Source of the DNA: an uncultured Bacilli bacterium
Lineage (GTDB): Bacteria > Bacillota_I > Bacilli_A > RF39 > UBA660
DNA length: 64,000 bases
Direction: 5' to 3'
NCBI GenBank assembly: GCA_910588195.1
Contig: CAJUPN010000008.1
Coordinates: 1-64,000 of the forward strand
Shown: one piece after another, positions 18,296-26,939 of the stretch
Numbering within the stretch: the first letter of the stretch is position 1
Layout: each line of letters opens with the position of its first letter
The notes under the pieces: generated by a model
Told to the model about the DNA's origin: nothing
The model's database searches: none
The model's input: only the letters and a program-made list of their open reading frames with translations
Made by a program: the position numbers and the translations under genes

Positions 18296-19830
18296 AAAAA
18301 TTAAGTATAATAATAATTGGAATCTTTCTATTAATTATATTTCCAAACAAGGCTAATGCTGCCTCTTTAGGATTAACATTCAGTTGTTCTAATGTAACAG
18401 TTGGACAAACTACTACATGTACATTAAAAGGAAGTTCTGGAGAATTAATTAAAGGGTTTGCTGCTAATATAAGTATTACTGGTGGCGCTTCTATAGAATC
18501 TGTATCTACAGGAAGTGGTTGGGGATCTATGGAAAATAGTAGTAGCTATATTGCTTATTATGCCCAAGGTGCAGGGAAGACAGGTTCTTTCAATATTGCT
18601 ACATTTAATATAAGAGCTAATTCTGTAGGTAATGTAACTATAAACGCTACAGGAATAAAATTTGATGATGGTAATGATGAATTTAATGGTTCAGCTGCTC
18701 GAGGAACATTTGTAGTTAATGCAGCAGCAACACAACCTCCAGCAACACAACCAAGACCGACGACAAAACCTACAACTAAACCAACAACTGCAACACCAAC
18801 AACTATTCCACAAACGGATCCTGTTGGAACAGAATTAAAACTTGATTCTGTAAAAGTAGGCGACTTTGAAGTTCAGTATTTAGAAGGTAAATATTATGTA
18901 ACTGTAGGTTATGACACAGAAAGTGTAAATGTTGAAGCGGTAGCTAATCCTAATCTTACTGTTATAGGTGGTGGAGTAAGAACACTTGCTGTAGGAAAAA
19001 ATGTTGTTGAAATCATATTAAGAAATGAACTTAATCAATCAGCTACTGTCCAAGTAATAATTACAAGACCAGAAGATACTAATAACTATACGACATATTT
19101 AACAGAGTTAAAAATAGTTGACTATGATTTTAAATTTAATAAAGACACCTTAGAATACACAGTATATGTTCCAGCTACAGTTAAAGAACTATTTGTTATT
19201 GCTAAGAGTGATAATGTTGATGTTAATATCATGGGTGATGGTTTACAGTCATTAGTGAATGGAAACAATGAACTTCATATCAAAGTTCAATATGGTGATA
19301 AAGCTGAGACAAATTATGTGATTTATATAAAAAGAACTTATACATCTGTAATTATGTATGGAGTAATTGCATTATTATCCATTGGTTTAATTGGTAGTAT
19401 TTTATATTTTACTAATAAGCTAAAAGAAAAAACAATTGCTAATAAAGAAGAGAAAAATAAGATATTAGCTATGGCTAATAGGGCAGTTGCAGAAAGTAAA
19501 GATAATGTAACTCTAAATGGGCAAAGTGTTGTGTCTCCTTCAAATGCTGCAACTTCACCAATTGTAAATACAACTCCTGTTACGCCAACTACTAGTCCAA
19601 TTAATCAAGAGTTAACTCCAACAGTTCAAGTTGTTGAAAAAAGAGTACCAACTAATCCCGTGGCTGTAGCAACTTCTACAGTAAATCCTGTCCAACAGTC
19701 ACCAAATGTTGCTCAAACAAATGTAAAAGTTGTTAGAACTCTTGATAGACAACCTATAAAGGTTAATAGAACACCTATTAAAACAAATGGAGCTAAACAA
19801 GTAGTTATTAATACAGGTAAACAAAATTAA
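18292..19830 (+). CDS. Membrane-anchored scaffold-like protein: cohesin-like domain, Thr/Pro linker, two cadherin-like domains
   Basis: 512 aa. Signal peptide (about 1-23, NKANA). The cohesin-like domain (about 25-145) shows VTVGQTTTCTLKGSSG, IKGFAANISI and FNIATFNIRANSVGN, the typical cohesin succession. A Thr/Pro linker (about 148-178, repeated TTKPTT) and two cadherin-like beta-sandwich domains (about 180-262 and 265-347; LTELKIVDYDFKFNKDTLEY) follow. A membrane helix sits at about 352-375 (MYGVIALLSIGLIGSILYF). The cytoplasmic tail is unusually long (about 135 residues), Thr/Pro/Val/Asn-rich and of low complexity. It would hold the dockerin protein on the cell surface. The start has AAAGGAGA and overlaps the previous stop. 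Confidence 0.82.
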   Translation: MKKLSIIIIGIFLLIIFPNKANAASLGLTFSCSNVTVGQTTTCTLKGSSGELIKGFAANISITGGASIESVSTGSGWGSMENSSSYIAYYAQGAGKTGSFNIATFNIRANSVGNVTINATGIKFDDGNDEFNGSAARGTFVVNAAATQPPATQPRPTTKPTTKPTTATPTTIPQTDPVGTELKLDSVKVGDFEVQYLEGKYYVTVGYDTESVNVEAVANPNLTVIGGGVRTLAVGKNVVEIILRNELNQSATVQVIITRPEDTNNYTTYLTELKIVDYDFKFNKDTLEYTVYVPATVKELFVIAKSDNVDVNIMGDGLQSLVNGNNELHIKVQYGDKAETNYVIYIKRTYTSVIMYGVIALLSIGLIGSILYFTNKLKEKTIANKEEKNKILAMANRAVAESKDNVTLNGQSVVSPSNAATSPIVNTTPVTPTTSPINQELTPTVQVVEKRVPTNPVAVATSTVNPVQQSPNVAQTNVKVVRTLDRQPIKVNRTPIKTNGAKQVVINTGKQN

Positions 19831-19857
19831 TACAAGTAAAAACTTGTATTTTTTTTA
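19829..19857 (+). terminator. Terminator of the dockerin/cohesin operon
   Basis: A perfect 9-bp stem (AATACAAGT / ACTTGTATT), an A-rich loop and a long T run, beginning in the last stop codon. Confidence 0.86.
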
Positions 19858-19910
19858 TTTATGAACGCCTCTTTATATGATATACTTAAATATAGTAGGG
19901 AGCTTAAAAT

Positions 19911-20486
19911 ATGATAATGTTACTATTATTAATTCCAGCATTATGTATTTCTATTTCTTTATATGTAATGCTTTTAATAAACTTTATTACAAGTGGTAAT
20001 TGTGACCTAATATTATTTATCACTATATTTATTAATATTATATTATCTTTTTTTACTATCAAAATATTTATAAAAAGTAATAGTAATATACCCTTTATAA
20101 TGAACTTAGATAATCTTTCTAATTCCATCCATGGTTATTTTTCATTTGTAATAATGTTTTTATTTGGCTCTTCTCTTATACTTAATTCTTGTTTTAATAA
20201 ATTAAATATATTTAATCTTGTTATTGGAATATTAATTTTTGTTTCTTTTATCTATATAACTGTTGAACATATCATAAAATCAAATAAAGAAGTACTATTA
20301 CTAGAAAGTGTAGATGAGATAGAAGAATATATTAACTGTCTTAATTTTATAAAGGAAGACACTACATATGAGTTTTATGTAGATAAAAAAAATAAATATA
20401 AAGAAAACTCAAAGTATTTGTGTAAATTAAATTCTAATAACAAATATATTAAAAAAATAATCAAAGAAGTAATCGAGATAGATTAG
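19911..20486 (+). CDS. Hypothetical membrane protein
   Basis: 191 aa with four hydrophobic segments in the first about 125 residues (one at the very N-terminus, then FITIFINIILSFFTIKIF, FSFVIMFLFGSSLIL, LVIGILIFVSFIYITVEHII) and a cytosolic helical tail of about 65 residues (SVDEIEEYINCLNFIKED). I do not recognise the family. GGGAG precedes ATG 19911. The next gene starts 10 bases after its stop, so the two are probably co-transcribed. Confidence 0.75.
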   Translation: MIMLLLLIPALCISISLYVMLLINFITSGNCDLILFITIFINIILSFFTIKIFIKSNSNIPFIMNLDNLSNSIHGYFSFVIMFLFGSSLILNSCFNKLNIFNLVIGILIFVSFIYITVEHIIKSNKEVLLLESVDEIEEYINCLNFIKEDTTYEFYVDKKNKYKENSKYLCKLNSNNKYIKKIIKEVIEID

Positions 20487-20496
20487 GGGTAAAAAT

Positions 20497-21339
20497 ATGA
20501 ATGATAATAATAATCAAAATAAAAACTATGTGACACCAGAAAAAGTGGATTTAACAAAAGTAGAAATTAATCAAGAAAATAAAGGTGCTTTAAATCGTGA
20601 AAGAGATAATATTATAAGTGCTTCAATCCAAGCAAATGAAGCTATAGACGAAAAAAGTGCTGCAGTTGTTAATAATACAATTAAAGTAAAAAAGAGAAAT
20701 CCTTTTGTATCTCTTTTAATTGGTTTATTTTTTATAAGTATAGCAGGTATTTTAGCATACTTTGGTTTTAGACTTTTAGAAGATTATATAAAAAAGGATG
20801 ATGCTAAATATACAACTACGACAACTACAACGAAAAAAGTTAACTTTTTTGAAAACTATACATATGATGAAACAAGATTGAGAAAATACCAAAATGAAAA
20901 TAGTATATTAGTATTATTTCCTAAAATGGCATTTAATAATTACCGATACATATATACAGAAAAAGATGAATCAGGAGTTATAAAACATGAAGAAGGGACA
21001 TATAATATACAAAATAAAACAATCAAATTAGTTAGTAGTGAAGCAACATCAAATACTTTTAATATAGGAGAGTCGTCTTTAGAATATGGTGAACAACAAT
21101 TAAGTATGTATGATCAAGAATTAAAATATTATATTAAACAAAATCAAGAGATAGAAAGTATTTTAATTATCAATGGAACAGTAGATAATAGTTTTGCTTA
21201 TTATTATGAACTAGATAACCACTTTTTTAGTGAATTTACTGAGTCATTAACAGACATAACACTTAATAATGGAGTTATATTTAATAAGTCTGGAAATACG
21301 CTTAATTATAATGAAAATGTCTATGAACAAGTACAGTAA
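20497..21339 (+). CDS. Hypothetical single-pass membrane protein with a Thr-rich stalk
   Basis: 280 aa. A cytoplasmic polar N-terminus of about 70 residues (Asn/Gln-rich at the start, then KVKKRNP), one membrane helix (about 73-93, LLIGLFFISIAGILAYFGF), a short stalk with a Thr run (KYTTTTTTTKK) and an outer domain of about 165 residues (residues 115-280) resembling a beta-barrel lipocalin-like fold by pattern only. No motif was recognised. AGGGG precedes the ATG, and it is probably the second gene of a pair with the upstream membrane protein. Confidence 0.75.
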   Translation: MNDNNNQNKNYVTPEKVDLTKVEINQENKGALNRERDNIISASIQANEAIDEKSAAVVNNTIKVKKRNPFVSLLIGLFFISIAGILAYFGFRLLEDYIKKDDAKYTTTTTTTKKVNFFENYTYDETRLRKYQNENSILVLFPKMAFNNYRYIYTEKDESGVIKHEEGTYNIQNKTIKLVSSEATSNTFNIGESSLEYGEQQLSMYDQELKYYIKQNQEIESILIINGTVDNSFAYYYELDNHFFSEFTESLTDITLNNGVIFNKSGNTLNYNENVYEQVQ

Positions 21340-21476
21340 TTAGACAAATTACATTATTTATAGTATAATTATTACATGAAAAAGGAATGTTAACCATTTA
21401 AAAAAATTAAAACAATAAGTACAATAATATAACAAACATGCTATAATGTTGTAGAGTATTGGAGGGTTATTAATAT

Positions 21477-21995
21477 ATGAAAAACATAAGTTTTGAATAT
21501 ATTTCTAAAGATATATTAAAAAATAGAAAATTTCAACGCATCGCTTCAGAGTCTCATCATGGAATTACTAGAATGGAACACTCGTTACGCGTTGCTAGAT
21601 TTGTTTATAAAATATCAAAGAAATTGAATTTAGATTATGTGTCAGCTACTAGAGCAGCTATTTTACATGATTTCTTTACTAATGAAGAGTTTGGTGATAA
21701 TCATGGATTAATTCAAGGAGTTGTTCATCCTCATATTGCCTTACAAAATGCTAGTGGGGAATTTGAGTTAAATGACATTGAGAAAAATGCTATAGAGGCA
21801 CATATGTATCCACTTTGTTGCATAATGCCAAAGTATAAGGAAAGTTGGGTATTAACTGCAACTGATAAAATCGTTGCCATATATGAGTATTTTAGCTATA
21901 AATTTAATTATACTAAATTAACTAGTAAAGTTAATGGTAAACTAAACTTAGCAGTAATTTTATCATTTTATCTAATAACAATGGGAAGAAAATAA
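21477..21995 (+). CDS. HD-domain phosphohydrolase
   Basis: A 172-aa metal-dependent hydrolase of the HD superfamily. The metal ligands are visible in order: RMEHSLRVARF (first His), AILHDFF (the HD pair), VHPHIALQ and the later Asp in TATDKIVAIYEY. Substrate is not predictable from the sequence. Enzymes of this kind act on nucleotides or other phosphoesters. ATG 21477 has a strong GGAGGG, and TTGTAGAGTATT-type promoter sequences lie just upstream. It is a single unit with a terminator beginning within its 3' end. It marks the left border of the accessory region. Confidence 0.85.
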   Translation: MKNISFEYISKDILKNRKFQRIASESHHGITRMEHSLRVARFVYKISKKLNLDYVSATRAAILHDFFTNEEFGDNHGLIQGVVHPHIALQNASGEFELNDIEKNAIEAHMYPLCCIMPKYKESWVLTATDKIVAIYEYFSYKFNYTKLTSKVNGKLNLAVILSFYLITMGRK

Positions 21996-22012
21996 TCCTA
22001 TTGTTATTTTTT
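21974..22012 (+). terminator. Terminator overlapping the end of the HD gene
   Basis: AATAACAATGGGA and TCCTATTGTTATT form a long stem with one or two internal mismatches, followed by a T run. Confidence 0.78.
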
Positions 22013-22043
22013 ATGGTATAATAAAAATGTATTTAAATGTAAT

Positions 22044-22118
22044 GTCCTGGTAGTTAAACGGATATAACGGGGTCCTCCTAAGACTCAATTGCGAGTTCGA
22101 CTCTCGCCTGGGACACCA
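22044..22118 (+). tRNA. tRNA-Arg (anticodon CCT)
   Basis: 75 nt with encoded CCA. Acceptor GTCCTGG / CTGGGAC pairs with two wobbles. The anticodon loop is CTCCTAA (anticodon CCT) on the stem GGGTC/GACTC. The T arm GCGAG-TTCGACT-CTCGC is perfect. It is followed by a short linker and a terminator hairpin. Confidence 0.93.
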
Positions 22119-22130
22119 TATTTGATTGAT

Positions 22131-22157
22131 ACTCGAACCCCTTATGATTCGAGTTTT
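22131..22157 (+). terminator. Terminator after tRNA-Arg
   Basis: ACTCGAA, a 10-nt loop, TTCGAGT, then TTT. Closely related hairpins follow the tRNA or tRNA-like ends near 33115, 37906, 40175 and 52776. Confidence 0.75.
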
Positions 22158-22230
22158 AATATGCATAAATTTATTGTATAATATTTATAGAAGTCAAATT
22201 GCTATTGTCAATTTAATAAACAAACTTATA
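22131..22230 (+). repeat. Dispersed terminator-plus-promoter repeat, copy 1
   Basis: From the ACTCGAA hairpin through GAGTTTTAATATG, TATAAT.TTTATAGAA, GTCAATTTA and AAAC.AACTT. The same order of blocks recurs at 37906-38005. The last block (GTCAATTTAGTAAACACAC) recurs at 40568. It supplies a terminator for the upstream tRNA and a -10 box for the gene downstream. Confidence 0.6.
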
Positions 22231-22263
22231 CTATTATCGATTGATTGAGTAGGAGGCATATAT

Positions 22264-22959
22264 ATGAAAGAAAAACCTATAACAACACTTTTTATGTTGG
22301 AGTCATTAGATGGAAAAATTAGTAGTGGAAATAATGACAATCTTGATGCAGATAAAGATTGGTGTCAAATAGATGGTGTTAAAGAAGGACTATATCAATA
22401 TTATGAAATTGAAACAACTACAGACTTTTATTCACTGAATACAGGTAGAGTCATGGCTAAAATTGGTGTTAATGAAAGAACAAAATATCATGATAAAATA
22501 GATTGTCGATTCATTATTATAGATAACAAACCTCACTTAAATGAAAAAGGCATAGATTATATATGTCATTGGGTCAATAAACTTATACTTGTTACTACCA
22601 ATAAAAATCATGTTGCGTATTCCTTACGAGAAAAATATGACAATCTAGATATATTATTCTATAATGATTTAGATCTAAAAACTCTATTAATTGATATGGG
22701 AAAAAAGTATGGTGCAAGAGCAATCACTATCCAATCTGGTGGAACGCTAAATGGGAAATTTTTAAGAGATAATTTAATCGATTATGTAAATGTAGTAATT
22801 GCTCCGTTATTGGTAGGAGGCAAAGACACATCAACTCTTATAGATGGAGAATCAATTATTTCTTCTAAAGAACTTGGTAAACTAAAGGCATTGAAATTGA
22901 TCGAGTGTAAACAGCTAGATGATTCATACATTCAATTAAAATATAAAGTTATAAAATAA
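22264..22959 (+). CDS. RibD C-terminal / dihydrofolate-reductase-like protein
   Basis: A 231-aa NAD(P)H-binding reductase-fold protein of the RibD_C family. It shows the N-terminal strand and substrate helix TTLFMLESLDGKISSG, the nucleotide-binding region ARAITIQSGGTLNGKFLRD and IDYVNVVIAPLLVGGKDTSTL. The deaminase half of RibD is absent and no other riboflavin genes are nearby. It may therefore reduce another pyrimidine or pteridine-like substrate (inference). ATG 22264 has a perfect AGGAGG. Single-gene unit in the accessory region. Confidence 0.85.
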   Translation: MKEKPITTLFMLESLDGKISSGNNDNLDADKDWCQIDGVKEGLYQYYEIETTTDFYSLNTGRVMAKIGVNERTKYHDKIDCRFIIIDNKPHLNEKGIDYICHWVNKLILVTTNKNHVAYSLREKYDNLDILFYNDLDLKTLLIDMGKKYGARAITIQSGGTLNGKFLRDNLIDYVNVVIAPLLVGGKDTSTLIDGESIISSKELGKLKALKLIECKQLDDSYIQLKYKVIK

Positions 22960-23050
22960 AAAGTTATGAGTATAGTTTTAAAACTTAATTAAAATAAGGT
23001 TAAAAAGTTGAAAGAACATGATATAATGTCATATAAGAGGAGATAATATA

Positions 23051-23578
23051 ATGGATGAATTAATAGATGTTTTAGATGAAAAAACTGGTGAAAAAATAGG
23101 TAAAACTATTTCAAAGAAAGAGGCACATAGAATTGGAACTTGGCATGGATCAATTCATATATTAATAGTTAATTCTGAACATGATAAGACATTACTGCAA
23201 AAAAGATGTGAATCAAAAGATTTGTATCCTAACACATGGGACATTGCAGTAGGCGGTCATATAAGTGCTGGAGAAGATGATGTAACATCTGCAAAAAGGG
23301 AACTAGAGGAAGAATTAGGATTAAATTCATCACACTATGAATTAAAATTTATTGAAAAAAATCAGGAAAAATTAAATAATAATGGTGTAATAAGCAATGA
23401 ATATGTTTCTATTTTTGTTGTATATGCAGATATAAATGTTAACGATATTGTTCTACAAGAGGAAGAAGTTAGTGAAATAAAATGGTGTTCAAAAGAAGAA
23501 TTAAATTCATTTATTAAAGATAATAATATTATTCCTCATGTTAGAGAATATGAAATATTAAATGAACTATTGAAATAA
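23051..23578 (+). CDS. Nudix hydrolase (isopentenyl-diphosphate-isomerase-like subgroup)
   Basis: 175 aa. The N-terminal DVLDEKTGEKIGKTISK and GTWHGSIHILIVN are typical of YfcD/Idi-like Nudix proteins. The Nudix box is complete: GGHISAGEDDVTSAKRELEE continuing to ELGL, with REL-EE metal ligands. It would hydrolyse a nucleoside diphosphate linked to another moiety. The exact substrate cannot be read. AGAGGAG precedes ATG 23051. It has its own terminator. Confidence 0.88.
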   Translation: MDELIDVLDEKTGEKIGKTISKKEAHRIGTWHGSIHILIVNSEHDKTLLQKRCESKDLYPNTWDIAVGGHISAGEDDVTSAKRELEEELGLNSSHYELKFIEKNQEKLNNNGVISNEYVSIFVVYADINVNDIVLQEEEVSEIKWCSKEELNSFIKDNNIIPHVREYEILNELLK

Positions 23579-23623
23579 TAAAGATATTTTTGAAATTTTA
23601 ACATTATAATTAATGAAAAAATT

Positions 23624-23665
23624 AATCATTCTATAAAAATCAATGAAAATTAGGATGATTTTTTT
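23624..23665 (+). terminator. Terminator after the Nudix gene
   Basis: AATCATTCT and AGGATGATT form a 9-bp stem with one G-T pair, around a 19-nt loop, followed by seven T. Confidence 0.65.
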
Positions 23666-23909
23666 GTGCATAAAAGTATGAATCTTAATAGGTTTACCCT
23701 AATATCATCCTAAGTGAATTTCTCGTTCAAATTTAAGGAAGAAGTTAATTAACCGTAATATTCAAATTGGATTACTCTCTTGAATAAGATTTGGTAGTGA
23801 CTTAACAATTGATATTTTCTATGGAATTATACTAAGATATTTATAGCATAGTATATTTAATTAAATATTATCTAAATTTTTGATATAATCTTTATAGGAG
23901 ATATATTGT
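23666..23909. other. Intergenic stretch without a recognisable gene
   Basis: No open frame with a ribosome-binding site, tRNA or clear repeat was found. A TATAAT-like box near 23882 with AGGAG further on serves the following HD gene. Confidence 0.6.
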
Positions 23910-24578
23910 ATGGGATTATATGAAAAAGTTTTAAATAATAAAGACTATTTAAAAGCTGTTGAAAAGATTGAAAAGACTAAATTTATTGCTGACGGAAAAT
24001 GGGATTGGGAACATGGATTAGGACATTATCAAAGAGTTGCAAATTATGCAAAAAAGATTTTAATTCAACTAGGTGCTGATGAAAGAACAATAGAAGTAGG
24101 TATGGTAGCAGCATTACTTCATGATATAGGTCTATCTAAAGGTGATAAAATTAATCACGCTTTAGAAAGTAGCATAATTTTTAAAAATTATATTGAAGAA
24201 AAAGATTTCTCTGAAAAAGAATTAATTACTTTGGAAAATGCTATTAAAGATCATTCTAAAGGGGATAACATTCAATCCTTAACTGGCTTAGCATTAGTGT
24301 TAGCTGACAAATTGGATGTAACATATCATAGAACAATAAATTCTAGCATTCAAGATAAAATTAATACAGAGATACAGAAAATTAAAAATGTTGATATTGA
24401 AATAAATGATTATGAATTAATTGTAAGATACTCAACAATCAACGACTTCGATAAATCCATTCTTAAAAATTGGAATAAAGCTGTTTTAGTTCCCATGAAA
24501 ATAGCAAAACATTTGCATAAAAAATATAAATTTATAATAAACGAACAAATTATCAACTATAAAGAATTTATGGATTAG
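23910..24578 (+). CDS. HD-domain phosphohydrolase, second copy type
   Basis: 222 aa with a clear HD fold: GKWDWEHGLGHYQRVANYAK (first His), VAALLHDIGLSKGDKINHA (HD pair and further His), AIKDHSK, and LVLADKLDVTYHR with the late Asp. It is longer than the 21477 HD protein and not closely alike, so it was probably acquired independently. The C-terminal 60 residues form a beta-alpha extension (NDYELIVRYST). Substrate unknown. A TATAAT box and AGGAG precede the ATG. Single unit. Confidence 0.87.
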   Translation: MGLYEKVLNNKDYLKAVEKIEKTKFIADGKWDWEHGLGHYQRVANYAKKILIQLGADERTIEVGMVAALLHDIGLSKGDKINHALESSIIFKNYIEEKDFSEKELITLENAIKDHSKGDNIQSLTGLALVLADKLDVTYHRTINSSIQDKINTEIQKIKNVDIEINDYELIVRYSTINDFDKSILKNWNKAVLVPMKIAKHLHKKYKFIINEQIINYKEFMD

Positions 24579-24918
24579 ATACTAATTATAGAAAGTAAAA
24601 AAATAGCTCAATAATATTTTATTATTCCGAAATAAAGTGATAAGAATTAAATTTATTAGTAATAAATTATGAGCAGGCTTGTAAAGTCCTTTGTTATTGC
24701 AAGAAAATAATGTATTATATTTTTAAGTTGAAGAATACTACGAAAATAGTCGAATTTAGGAAATTAAAAAAATTTATCAATTTTTAGATTAAAGAAAAAA
24801 ATAATAGTAAAATGAATATATATATTGATACAATGAAACAAATAAGAGTAGTATAGGATAAAAAAGCTATCAACTAATTTTTAGTGGATAAATATATCAA
24901 AGAAAGGAGGATAAGAAT
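24579..24918. other. Intergenic stretch upstream of the secreted-protein/ABC operon
   Basis: About 340 very AT-rich bases without a supported gene. Short repeats of GATAAA(T) occur near 24855-24897 and the last bases carry a strong AAAGGAGG for the next gene. A clear -35/-10 pair could not be fixed. Confidence 0.5.
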
Positions 24919-25326
24919 ATGAAAAAAAGAATATTTGCCGTAATGTTTTTATTAGCTAGTGTTTTTGTCATCAATGACATTTGCTCTACAGCACCTCAAA
25001 TGCAATTAATAACTATGGATCTACCATCTATGCAAAGAACATACACGTCAGAAAAAGTTGCCAAAGCTGAGTTTTCAGAACAAAAATATTGGAATAATGC
25101 AACTTTTAATTCAAATGATAATAAAAAAAAATATAATGTGATGGTAGAATTAAGAGATACTGAAGGGCATACTTCTAAGTTTAAGTCTGTTAGTAATAAT
25201 GACAACGGGTATTTTAGGGAAGATTGGCAACAATATGCAGGAAGAACATATTGGATAAATTTAAAATCTGGTACATGGACTATAAATGCAACATATACAA
25301 CAGGTATATGGTATGTATCATATTAG
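24919..25326 (+). CDS. Small secreted protein encoded with a dedicated ABC system (bacteriocin-like candidate)
   Basis: 135 aa. Sec-type signal peptide (about 1-20, KKRIFAVMFLLASVFVIN). The mature part is a polar, Tyr/Trp/Asn-rich domain without cysteines and ends in GTWTINATYTTGIWYVSY. The strong AAAGGAGG and its position first in an operon with a membrane protein, an ABC ATPase and a second membrane protein resemble bacteriocin or secreted-peptide loci of the lactococcin-972 kind. The sequence itself does not prove that family. It could also be a ligand-binding or surface protein whose partner ABC acts in self-protection. Confidence 0.72.
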   Translation: MKKRIFAVMFLLASVFVINDICSTAPQMQLITMDLPSMQRTYTSEKVAKAEFSEQKYWNNATFNSNDNKKKYNVMVELRDTEGHTSKFKSVSNNDNGYFREDWQQYAGRTYWINLKSGTWTINATYTTGIWYVSY

Positions 25327-25344
25327 TAGTAATTAGGTGAAAGA

Positions 25345-26295
25345 ATGAAAACAAACAAAATAATGTTTACAATACTTGTAATTATTTTTATAATTATTTC
25401 TTGTTTAGCATTTCGCGAAGCAAAAAATATCACATCATATAGAACAAAAGATTCTATTTCAATAGATAAATGTGGATCACATACTAAAGTTGTACAAAAA
25501 TATGATGATTTAAGTAAATGTGATACATTTAACTTTGAAGAACTAGATCCAAAGGGGGTTGATTATGATGTTTGGATAAATAGTAACGATAAGTATAATA
25601 GTTTGTCATTAAAGGATTGTTGTAATGCGTATAAAAACAACATTCCTTTATCACCTGATTACTATACAATTTTCTATTTCTTATATACTGATGCAAGAAT
25701 AACAACTGATTTTTATATTTATATTATAGGTCTTATATTATTTTTTGCACTTTATGGAATAAATAAATTGTTTAGATCAAAATATCTATTTTATTATGTT
25801 CAGAGAGAAAAGTACAAAAAATTTATAATAAAAAATATTTTAAAGTCTTATAGCTATGTTTTTTCTATTGTTATATACTTTTTGCTTTTGTATATTTTTT
25901 CAAGAACAATGAGTAATCATCTTGATAGAACATATCTAACTGGTACATCAACATTCAGTGAGATATATTATGGTAATAAGTATTTTCTAATTTTCTTTTG
26001 TATTCAAAATTGTTTAATGTGTCTCACTTTTATAAATGTTGGTTTAGTCTTCTTAAAGAACAATAGATTGATATTTACTATTATGGAAACTTATATTATC
26101 TATTTTATTGTAATTATGATTTTATCAGCCAAAAACATGGTCCCATTAAATATATTATTTGATGGAAGAGAAGTTAATATTTATACAGCAGTTTTATGGT
26201 CTTTATTCTACTTTGGATTAAGTCTTATTCCTGTTGTAATCACGTACAGAAATAAAGAAGATGTTTTAACAAAATTAGATAGGAGTAAGCAATGA
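25345..26295 (+). CDS. Polytopic membrane protein of the secreted-protein/ABC operon
   Basis: 316 aa. One membrane helix at about 7-25, an outer loop of about 85 residues with four cysteines (DKCGSHTK, KCDTFNF, KDCCNAYK), then five more hydrophobic segments from about 130 (IIGLILFFALYGI, YVFSIVIYFLLLYIF, and others). The arrangement resembles the transmembrane partner of ABC systems linked to small bacteriocins. AGGTGAAAG precedes the ATG. Its stop overlaps the start of the ATPase (ATGA), indicating coupled translation and a complex. Confidence 0.75.
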   Translation: MKTNKIMFTILVIIFIIISCLAFREAKNITSYRTKDSISIDKCGSHTKVVQKYDDLSKCDTFNFEELDPKGVDYDVWINSNDKYNSLSLKDCCNAYKNNIPLSPDYYTIFYFLYTDARITTDFYIYIIGLILFFALYGINKLFRSKYLFYYVQREKYKKFIIKNILKSYSYVFSIVIYFLLLYIFSRTMSNHLDRTYLTGTSTFSEIYYGNKYFLIFFCIQNCLMCLTFINVGLVFLKNNRLIFTIMETYIIYFIVIMILSAKNMVPLNILFDGREVNIYTAVLWSLFYFGLSLIPVVITYRNKEDVLTKLDRSKQ

Positions 26296-26939
26296 AATTA
26301 GAATTAAAAAATGTTTCAAAAAAATTTAGAAAAAATGATGTTTTAAATGACATATCAGTTGAATTTAAACCAGGGAATATCTATGGCTTAATAGGTACTA
26401 ATGGTTCTGGGAAAAGTGTTTTATTTAAATTGATATGTGGTGTTATGCAACCAACATTTGGTAATATATTATTCGATGATGAAGACTACTTAAAAACCCA
26501 TGGTGTTCCTAAATCAACAAGAGCTATTATTGAAAGCCCTAATTTTATCGGTTCATTATCAGGATTTGATAATTTAAAGATGATTGCTAAAATTCAAAAC
26601 CGAATAAGTGACGAAGATATAAAAAATGTATTAAAAAAAGTTGGTCTTGAAAATGAAATGAATAAGAAAGTAAATAATTATTCAATGGGAATGAAACAAA
26701 AACTTGCTATTGCACAAGTAATAATGGAAGAAGAAGAATTAATACTACTAGATGAACCATTTAATGGTCTTGACTTTAAATCAATAGATGAAATAAGAAA
26801 TTTAATATTGGCTTTAAAAAATAAGAATAGAATTATTATTGTTGCTTCTCATATAAAAGAAGATTTTGTAAAATTAGCAGATAAATTATATCTATTAGAT
26901 AAAGGGAAACTAAGTGAATACGATAAAAAACAACTTTAA
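26292..26939 (+). CDS. ABC transporter ATP-binding protein
   Basis: A 215-aa soluble ATPase. Walker A GTNGSGKS (about 36-43), Q-loop replaced by a region around ESPNFIGSLSG, signature NYSMGMKQKLAIAQ, Walker B LILLDEPFNGLD, switch His VASHIKED. It is of the type found in lantibiotic- and bacteriocin-immunity exporters. Start overlaps the upstream stop. The downstream permease overlaps its last 26 bases. It energises the membrane proteins on either side. Confidence 0.93.
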   Translation: MKLELKNVSKKFRKNDVLNDISVEFKPGNIYGLIGTNGSGKSVLFKLICGVMQPTFGNILFDDEDYLKTHGVPKSTRAIIESPNFIGSLSGFDNLKMIAKIQNRISDEDIKNVLKKVGLENEMNKKVNNYSMGMKQKLAIAQVIMEEEELILLDEPFNGLDFKSIDEIRNLILALKNKNRIIIVASHIKEDFVKLADKLYLLDKGKLSEYDKKQL

